Shown here: one piece after another, positions 40,516 to 48,000 of the stretch
Position numbering within the stretch: position 1 is the first letter of the stretch
How the letters are laid out: every line of letters starts with the position of its first letter
Assembly (NCBI GenBank): GCA_011525915.1
Contig: WYBM01000057.1
Span: forward strand, 1-64,000
Direction: 5' to 3'
DNA: 64,000 nucleotides
DNA from: Ardenticatenaceae bacterium
GTDB lineage: Bacteria; Chloroflexota; Anaerolineae; Promineifilales; Promineifilaceae
Made by a program: the position numbers and the translations under genes
Notes under the pieces: model-generated
What the model was told of the DNA's origin: nothing
Databases searched by the model: none
The model's input: the letters and a program-made list of their open reading frames with translations, nothing else

Positions 40516-42564
40516 TTAATTTTTCTGGCGAGTCTCGCTTTTGGCAGCCTTGGCCAGCGCTTCTTTGATCACATCATCGGCTGTTGTGACGCCTTCGGCT
40601 AAAATGCGATTGATAGCCTCATCATCCTTGTCGTTATTGTCATCGTCTGGGGCAGGTACGGCCGCCCCTTCTGACGCTGCAGTCAAAAAGTTGATGGCAT
40701 ATTTTACGTCTGGTTGTGCCTGGTACACAACCTCAGCCAGCGTCTCATGAGCCGCCACGGCCGTCTCGGCCACAGCGTCGGCCACTGGCGTGAAGTCTAT
40801 GGCATATTTCACCGACATCTCCGCTGAGGCGCGCAGGGCAGCTGATTCAGCCACGGCCGTGTCCACAACCTCTGCGGCCGATTCACGCCAGGCGGCCGCT
40901 TCTGCTGCCGCCGCATCTTCTACGTGGTCACGCACCGCCGCCGATTCAGCCACGGCCGTGTCCACAACCTCTGCGGCCGATTCACGCCAGGCGTCAGACT
41001 CCGTCGCGGCGGCGTCAACAGCTTCCTGAGCTGATTTGCGCCACGCTTCGGCTTGCGCTGCCGCCGCGAGCGTGGCCTGGTCGGCCGCATGGCGCAAGGC
41101 CGCAGACTCCGCGGCGGCGCTTTGTAGGGCTTCTTGGGTGGTTTCATCCCAGGCGTGGGCTTCGGCCGCTGCCAGTTGGCGGGCGGCAGCTGTTGTGTCC
41201 GCCGCCGCCTCTACAGCTGTTTCTGCGTCGTTGCGCAGGGCAGCCAATTCAGCCACGGCCGTGTCCACGGCCGTTTGTGAGGTGTCTTGCCAGGCCTTAA
41301 CTTCGGTAGCGGCTGCCTCACGGGCGGCTGTCGCGCTGGCCGCAGCGGTGTCTACCGTTTCGGTGATGGTCTGGCGCACAGCGGCTGACTCGGCCACGGC
41401 CGTGTCTACTGTGTGGGCCATCGTCTGGTTCATGGCCAGGGCTTCATCAGAGACGGCCGTGACCATACCGGTAACGGTGGCGGCGGCGTCTTCGGCCACG
41501 GTCGCCAGTTGCTGTGAAGCATGGGCAAAAACTGCTTGCGACTCAGACAGCAATTTTTGTTGTAAATCTGCATGGGTCGTGGTGGACATTTGCACCATTT
41601 CTTCCACCAGCTTCTTGTCTTCATCTTCCACGCCAGCCAGCGCTTCCTGCATGGAGCGCACCCATTCAGCGTTTTGGGCGAACATTAGATTTTCCGTGGC
41701 CAACACCAATCTGTAGAAGGCCGAGTCTGTTTGTTCAGCTGGCGAAAGGCCATACCAAAAATCGCGGATGATGGTCAGCTCTAACTTTACCTTGCTGTAG
41801 TTGGCAATGGTTTTTTCGCGGTTGCGCAGCTCCTCCCAGCCGGTCAAGGTCCCGGTGAGGGAGGCGGTCAAGGCTACCCATACCGTAAATGGACCGCCGA
41901 TCCCGGCTAACAGTGCGCCCAGTGCACCCATGGCCAGAATGATAATAGTTAAATTGCGTTTGGCTTTGCTATGACTCACAATCCGGTTTTCATGCCAGGT
42001 TAGCTGTTGTTGCAGCCGATAACGAATATACGCTTCAGGTGTCAGGTCCATAAAGCCGGGGTCGCTTTCAGGATTATCAGGCGATAAATAAAGTGGCAGG
42101 GTACCTGTGTAGGGAATGGTGTCCAGCTTGCTGTTGCTGGATTTATAGACCTGGCGCTGGATGACAGCCAGGCGGCTGCTGAGCCACTTGTTGCGGTCTG
42201 GGTAGCCACGCAAAACGGTGCGGTAGATGTAGATTTCTTTTTTGATTTCTTCTGCGCCGGCACGCAGGGATAACCAACGGCCGTCGCCCAATTCATGACT
42301 GGTATAGGCAGCAATCATAGAGGCTAAAAGGGGCGTGGCAATCAAAAACACCTTTAAGAGCGCCTGCATTTCTACAGACCTTGCCTCACCGAACGTATCG
42401 ATAAAGATAGCTAGGAAAGTAGCCAGCACGCCCAGGATGGCCACCCATCTTCGCAGCTGCAAATAGCGCCCACTCAATCTATCAGCATGGGTATCTAATT
42501 CCGCATGGTGTAACCACGCTTTCTCTAGAATAGGGTGGCGGTCAGTGCCGGTTGTTTTCTCCAT
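40516..42564 (-). CDS. SLATT-like (DUF4231-type) membrane protein with alanine-rich repeat tail
   Basis: The 682-residue product has two pairs of membrane helices (about 40-57 with 70-88, and 205-222 with 226-243), each flanked by amphipathic helices, as in SLATT proteins, which in the literature are proposed pore effectors of SLOG or SMODS systems. Residues about 340-600 are alanine-rich with 33-residue periodicity (AWRESAAEVVDTAVAESAA units), probably a long coiled coil. The tail is acidic then basic. AGGAGG nine bases before ATG 42564 sets the start; a GTG at 42582 is inside that site. A strong promoter lies upstream. Confidence 0.72.
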   Translation of the reverse strand: MEKTTGTDRHPILEKAWLHHAELDTHADRLSGRYLQLRRWVAILGVLATFLAIFIDTFGEARSVEMQALLKVFLIATPLLASMIAAYTSHELGDGRWLSLRAGAEEIKKEIYIYRTVLRGYPDRNKWLSSRLAVIQRQVYKSSNSKLDTIPYTGTLPLYLSPDNPESDPGFMDLTPEAYIRYRLQQQLTWHENRIVSHSKAKRNLTIIILAMGALGALLAGIGGPFTVWVALTASLTGTLTGWEELRNREKTIANYSKVKLELTIIRDFWYGLSPAEQTDSAFYRLVLATENLMFAQNAEWVRSMQEALAGVEDEDKKLVEEMVQMSTTTHADLQQKLLSESQAVFAHASQQLATVAEDAAATVTGMVTAVSDEALAMNQTMAHTVDTAVAESAAVRQTITETVDTAAASATAAREAAATEVKAWQDTSQTAVDTAVAELAALRNDAETAVEAAADTTAAARQLAAAEAHAWDETTQEALQSAAAESAALRHAADQATLAAAAQAEAWRKSAQEAVDAAATESDAWRESAAEVVDTAVAESAAVRDHVEDAAAAEAAAWRESAAEVVDTAVAESAALRASAEMSVKYAIDFTPVADAVAETAVAAHETLAEVVYQAQPDVKYAINFLTAASEGAAVPAPDDDNNDKDDEAINRILAEGVTTADDVIKEALAKAAKSETRQKN
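40844..40993 (-). repeat. 99-bp periodic repeat in the SLATT-like gene
   Basis: A 51-bp stretch at 40844-40894 recurs without change at 40943-40993. The period is 99 bp or 33 codons and it encodes the alanine-rich heptad-like units. Each copy has one ACGGCCGT. Confidence 0.9.
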
Positions 42565-42623
42565 GAGAGAGTGCCTCCTCACATATACAGTTGAGTATTA
42601 CTTAATGCTTTGTTGCTATCTTC

Positions 42624-42652
42624 ATTGTGCGCAATTTTGTCCAACTTGTCAA
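42624..42652 (-). promoter_or_regulatory. Promoter of the SLATT-like gene
   Basis: TTGACA (42652-42647) and CACAAT (42629-42624), 17 bp apart on the minus strand. The -35 box is half of the palindrome TGTCAATTGACA (42647-42658), which may be an operator. Confidence 0.7.
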
Positions 42653-42756
42653 TTGACATAATTGCAAGAGTGTGAATTGTTTCTATGCCAAGCAACAAAC
42701 TGGCCAATGCACGTGAGGTGGATTTGCCAAAACTTTGTGCGGTTTAGCAAAAACCT

Positions 42757-44115
42757 TTACGGACTCTCAGAAAGGGCTGGTTCTAGTACTAAAATGTTAT
42801 CGGGAATAGCATCAGGCAGTTCGCGCTCGATGAAGCGAATGCGTGGATAGGCATAACCGGCAGCAGCAAAGAGTATGGTCAGTAAGCCAATGACAACAAA
42901 GAACAAGCCAATACCACGTCCCTCACCGGTACCTATAAGCTGGCCAATCAGTGTGGTAGCCAACGTTCCGTTAACCGCCATGGCTGGTTCAAAGACGCGA
43001 TCAGCCAATGGGCCGGCAATAAGGCTGGCCAGGGGTTTAACGGCCGTGGCGATCATGGTACTAAGCGCAAAAAAACGCCCTTGCACGGCCGTATCTACCT
43101 TTGTATGAAAGAGTGCCTGGGTGGATCCGTCCATAATAGGCAGTACAAAAAAGAAAACAAACCCGGCTACCCCAAACAGAAGCACAGACGGCCGTAAGCC
43201 AATAGCCATGATGCACAAGCCAATAACCATGATGCCACCCACAATGCCGATGATGCGCCGCTTTGGGCCTCCCCATATGCCCATGGTCAAAGCCCCGGCC
43301 AGCATGCCTAACCCCCCAACCGTCATAATGGTGCCCAGCACAGTAGGCGACGCCACGGCCAGAACCAAGGGCGTCACCAGGATGGTAATGAGGCCAGAAA
43401 TAAAATTGGTGCCGGCAAAAAAGATGAGCAAACCCAGCAAGCCAGAACGTTTTGTAATATAACGCCACCCATAAGCAGCCTCCTGCCATACAGAACCTTT
43501 TGCCACGTCGCTTTCCCCGCTTGGTTTTGGGCGCGGAAAGCGGACAACGGTTAAAGCCGCAAGTGCCGTCAGGTATGTTAAAAAATCTATGAACATGATA
43601 GTTCGCAAGCCTACTGCCACCAACAGGAAGCCGGCCACGACCGGCGCTATGATTTGGGCCATAGCGTTGGTGCCGAGGATGAGGCCGTTGGCCCGCCCCA
43701 GGTGTTCTTTGGGCACCAAAAGCGGAATAGAAGCGGTAAATGCCGGTTGTTGAAAGGCATTGGCCAGAGAGGTTACGGCCGTGGCCAGATAGATGTGCCA
43801 TAGCGCCAATTGATCTAGGGTAAGAAGTAAAAACAATGACAGTGTGGCTACCCCGGCCGCCGTATCGCTGAGGATAATCACTACCCGTCTGTCCCAGCGG
43901 TCAACCAGGCTGCCGGCTATTGGGGCAGCCAACAAGCCGGGTAGTGTCAAGCAAATGGCATTAACAGCCAACGGTGTAACTGAACCCGTTTCCAGGTACA
44001 GCCAAACGCTTAAAGCAAAACCGGTTAAGCTGGAGCCGATCAGCGAAACGAATTGGCCCACCGAATAAATGCCCAGTGCCCTGATGCCTTGAAACGTTAG
44101 TTTTTTCTTCATCAC
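42757..44115 (-). CDS. MFS exporter, DHA3 type
   Basis: The 452-residue product has about twelve membrane helices with the DHA3 style: GQFVSLIGSSLTGFALSVWL, AGSLVDRWDRR after helix 2 and PAFTASIPLLVPKEHLGRAN. Related exporters are common at the ends of NRPS/PKS clusters, where they export the product. It is the last gene of the cluster, 9 nt after the hydrolase. Contains several ACGGCCGT sites, so it is native to this genome. Confidence 0.9.
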   Translation of the reverse strand: MMKKKLTFQGIRALGIYSVGQFVSLIGSSLTGFALSVWLYLETGSVTPLAVNAICLTLPGLLAAPIAGSLVDRWDRRVVIILSDTAAGVATLSLFLLLTLDQLALWHIYLATAVTSLANAFQQPAFTASIPLLVPKEHLGRANGLILGTNAMAQIIAPVVAGFLLVAVGLRTIMFIDFLTYLTALAALTVVRFPRPKPSGESDVAKGSVWQEAAYGWRYITKRSGLLGLLIFFAGTNFISGLITILVTPLVLAVASPTVLGTIMTVGGLGMLAGALTMGIWGGPKRRIIGIVGGIMVIGLCIMAIGLRPSVLLFGVAGFVFFFVLPIMDGSTQALFHTKVDTAVQGRFFALSTMIATAVKPLASLIAGPLADRVFEPAMAVNGTLATTLIGQLIGTGEGRGIGLFFVVIGLLTILFAAAGYAYPRIRFIERELPDAIPDNILVLEPALSESP

Positions 44116-44124
44116 CTTATATCC

Positions 44125-45030
44125 TTACTTTTCCAGCAAAGCCTGATTAAAGAAGTTCAACAACTGCGTCGCATAAGCCTGCGGCTCAGCTGCCGGACCC
44201 CCACAATGAGGTGTATTGGGGATGTGCCATAAGCTTTTAGGCTCATGGGCTTGATCGTAATGATGTTGTACTTGCCTTCTCTCAAACTCGTCGCCGGCTG
44301 AAATTAACAAAAGTGGCCGAGGTGCAATGCGGGTAATGGCTTCGCTCAGCGGTGCCGGCGCCGCCGCACCTGTGCGCCATTCCATGATCTTAATAAACAA
44401 CGGGTAGAAAGGTAAACCCAGCCAATCTTGTAGGGTGGCCGGCGGGGGCATATCTCTGGCCGTTGTATAATACGGGGCATCGGCTGCCACTGCTTGAATG
44501 GCTTCTATTTGTGCCGCCGCGGCAATGGCAATTTCTGCACCTGTAGAACAGCCCCACACTCCAATGCGGTGATCATCAACATCGGCACGGTTTTGCAGGT
44601 AAGTGACGGCGCTGGGCACATCGGCCACATCACGCCATCCCCAACTGAGCGTGTCCCCTTCACTTTCACCGCTGGCTCGTTGATCATACAAAAGTACACC
44701 ATACCCCTGACGTGCCAGCATGCGGGCTGGGTCCATGGAGCCCAAACGACTGCCGCCTAAGCCATGTAATAAGATAACGGCCGCGCCATTTTGAGAAGGG
44801 ATATACCACCCATAGAGGCGAAGGTTATCATACGTCGTCAGGGTGACGTTCTCATAGGTAAAACCATCGTCTGCCGGTGTGGCGCAGCACAAGGTGCGTT
44901 GTGCAGAGCGTGTATAGGCTGCTGCTACCACATAGGCATAGCCTACCGTGCCCAAGATGTAAAACAAGATAAGCCCAAACAGTAAAAGCTTAAGCCAGTG
45001 CATACGTCCTCGTGGTTTTTTTTGGTTCAT
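44125..45030 (-). CDS. Membrane-anchored alpha/beta hydrolase
   Basis: The 301-residue product has an N-terminal membrane helix (about 13-36) and an alpha/beta hydrolase domain with HG(LGG) oxyanion loop near 89-93, nucleophile elbow GCSTG (Ser162), Asp247 (SAGDE) and His275 (NTPHCGG). It resembles FrsA/BEM46-like hydrolases. Its ATG overlaps the NRPS stop (ATGA), so it belongs to the cluster. It may trim, activate or release the product outside; it could also be a housekeeping esterase. Confidence 0.85.
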   Translation of the reverse strand: MNQKKPRGRMHWLKLLLFGLILFYILGTVGYAYVVAAAYTRSAQRTLCCATPADDGFTYENVTLTTYDNLRLYGWYIPSQNGAAVILLHGLGGSRLGSMDPARMLARQGYGVLLYDQRASGESEGDTLSWGWRDVADVPSAVTYLQNRADVDDHRIGVWGCSTGAEIAIAAAAQIEAIQAVAADAPYYTTARDMPPPATLQDWLGLPFYPLFIKIMEWRTGAAAPAPLSEAITRIAPRPLLLISAGDEFERRQVQHHYDQAHEPKSLWHIPNTPHCGGPAAEPQAYATQLLNFFNQALLEK

Positions 45031-48000
45031 AGGGCTGTCCGGGCAGCGTTATCGGGTGATTTTTCGGCCAAATGGGCTGACAGGGCGCTTGCCAATTCTC
45101 TAACATCTGTATCATCTTCAATGATACTGTTATGGTCGCCGGGAATGGTGATGACCCGCAATGGGCCACATACAACCTCATGCCAGCCTAAGTCTGCCAA
45201 CTGCTGTGGTGGATGTTTCGCTGCCCGGAAAAGGGTGACAGGGCCAGCGTAAGGTTGTGTAGTATAGGTTAATTCCGCCTCAACAATCGCTTTTTGTACC
45301 AGGAACAGGCGGTGCAGATCATCAAACCCAAACCCGGGGGGGAATCGTTGTTGTGACCGGGCCTGAACCAGGGCATGTTGCAGCAGTTGTGTCAGCAGAT
45401 CCTGATCAAAGTCATTGTTTTCCATGGTGAGCTGCGGCGGAATGAGATCAGAGGCGGCTGCTTGCTGCCAAAGCTGGCTGATAAAGGCATGCACACTCAT
45501 GTGCTCAATACCCGTCATGTCAAAGGTGACGCCAAAAATCTGGGCTAACGTGGAGATAGCCATGATGAGCTGGGCCCGTTTATCCTGCAAAGAGACGTCA
45601 GGGAAAGGATTGCGCACCTGTACGGCCGTGTCAAACAATGCCAACAGTTCTACGATGTGCCCTTGCGCTGACAGCTGTTGGGCCATCTCATAGGCGATGA
45701 GGCCGCCTATGCACCAGCCGCCTAAACGATATGGCCCTTCAGGCTGCACCTGCTGTATGGCTGTTATATAGCGGGCTGCCATGGTAGACATATGGTTTAA
45801 TGGCGGTTCCTGCCCGCCTAACCCGATCGCTTCAATACCATAAAATGGTTGGTCAGGGCTGAGGTGGTGTGCTAGTTTGTGATAACATAACACCGTTCCC
45901 CCTCCTGGATGCACACAAAAGAAGGGAGGGGCTGTTCCATGGGTACGGAAGGCGATCACTGGACCATGATGTTGGTAACCTTTTTCCTGGGTTATGAGAG
46001 CGGCTAACGACTCTACCGTTGGCCCCTGGAAGAGCGCGGAAAGCGGCAGTTCCTGGCAAAATTGCTGTTCAATGTGGGCCATTAAGCGGATGGCAATGAT
46101 AGAGTGACCGCCCAACTCAAAAAAATCATCATGCATCCCAATAGGCTGTATGCCCAAAACATTTTCCCATATCTGCGCCAGTTTTAGTTCGGCACTATTG
46201 CGTGGTGGCACATAGTTTCCTTTTGTGCGCGCGGCGCGGCTTTGTAGGGGCATTGGCAAGGCCTTTCGGTTTATCTTGCCGTTGGAGGTTAGGGGAAGAT
46301 CCTCTAAAAAAACAAAGGCAGAGGGGATCATATACTCGGGTAGCTTTTCGCGTAGAAATTGACGCAGTTGCGGCACCATATGGGGATCATTCTGCCAGGG
46401 GTGGTGAACATAGTGAGACCACGGTTTGAGCGGTATCGTCTGTTGTACGGGGATAGGCAATGGTGCAGACACGGCCGTGTGCCGACGCAGCAATACATTC
46501 ATCAGCCCTTCTTTCCCCTCTCCCTGCCAGGTGACATAGACCTGGTAAGGAAACTGCGTTTCTAGCTGCCAAAATGATTCAGGATCAACGCCGGGGCTGC
46601 CAGCGGCCTGGGCGCGCAATTCTGCGGCTTGTATGGTCGTCGGCTCTGACAACTGCTGCCCGGCCGTTACCGTGTCTGCCAGACGGCCGTTGGGGACATT
46701 GGTACATGCCAGGAAATCTGGCTTCTCTGCGGCCAGAAGATGACACAGCTGCCTGATGGTAAAAGCGCTTTCCTGCCAATCAAGCCACGGTGTTGACGCG
46801 GGCATCTGACCCTGCTGGCCTGCGACATGCAAGAGTGCATTGTAACGGAAGCGCGTGAACTCATTGTGAAACCGCCCTCGCTTAAGCAGGATTTGCACGT
46901 TACTAATTTGAGGCAAGTGTGCTTGGAGGGCGGCAAAAAAGGCAGGGTCAATCAGCATTTCTTTCTCATTGGCGATAGCCCGCTGAATGCGCTGCCGCAG
47001 TTCGGCCCCATCTACCGTTGGTTCCGCCTGATACAACTGCACACTTGTGTGAAACAGCTCCAACAAATGTAAATGGCGCACATCCCCTACAAAAATAAAC
47101 CCGCCTGGTCTGACCAACCTGACTGCCCCGGTCAGCACCTGGACCAAATAATCTGCGTTCGGAAACAGCTGCACAATTGAATTCAGGATGACGGCATCAA
47201 ATTGACCTGCTTCCCAGCCCTCAAAATGATTGGCCTCTCGTTTTTCCAGGGTCAGCGGCGGCAGGTTGGGCTGGGAAGCTGCCTGCTGCTGCACATAATC
47301 CAAGGCCACCTGAGAGATATCTGTGCCGTAGTAGCTTTGACAGTAGGGCGCAATGCGAAACAAGAGCAAGCCTGTACCACACCCTATTTCCAAGACGTGT
47401 TGTGGCTTAAGGGCCAAAATGGGTTCTACCGTACCCGTTACATAGTCACGCATCTCTGCTTCAGGCACGGGGCGGCCGGTGTAGCTGCTGTCCCAACTGG
47501 CGCTGTTAAACGTGGGGTCTACGGCGGCTGTATGCTGTTGGTAGGCGGCATCATAGATGGTTTGCCAGTCAGAGACACGGCCGTTTGACCAAGGACCCAG
47601 GTGTTCCTCTGTTGTTTTATCACGCACAATATAAGCCGCCAGGTATTTCTCAGCCGGCGGCTCTTCACGCGCCACCACCACGGCTTCTTGTATGGCTGTG
47701 TGTTGGCGCAGCGCGGCTTCAATTTCACCTAGCTCAATGCGGTATCCGCGCAGCTTCACCTGGTAATCTACGCGCCCTAAAAATTCTATGGTTCCGTCCG
47801 GCAAGTAACGCCCCAGATCACCGGTTTTATACAGCCGTGCCCCAGGTTTTTGGCTAAAAGGATGGGGTACAAATTGCTGTGCGGTGCGCCTGGCGTCATA
47901 CAAATAGCCACGACCAACCCCCACACCACCCACGTATAACTCGCCCGCAACCCCTATGGGCACAGGCTGCCCTTCGCTATCTAGAAGATATATTTGCATG

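Noticed and set aside
41036..41716. Plus-strand open frame of 226 codons, Ala/Ser-rich
   Set aside because: Mirror of the alanine-rich repeat region of the SLATT-like gene; opens because of the repeated codon pattern.
43061..43801. Second minus-strand open frame of 246 codons inside the MFS gene
   Set aside because: Different frame of the same strand; Gly/His-rich without membrane pattern, so a shadow.
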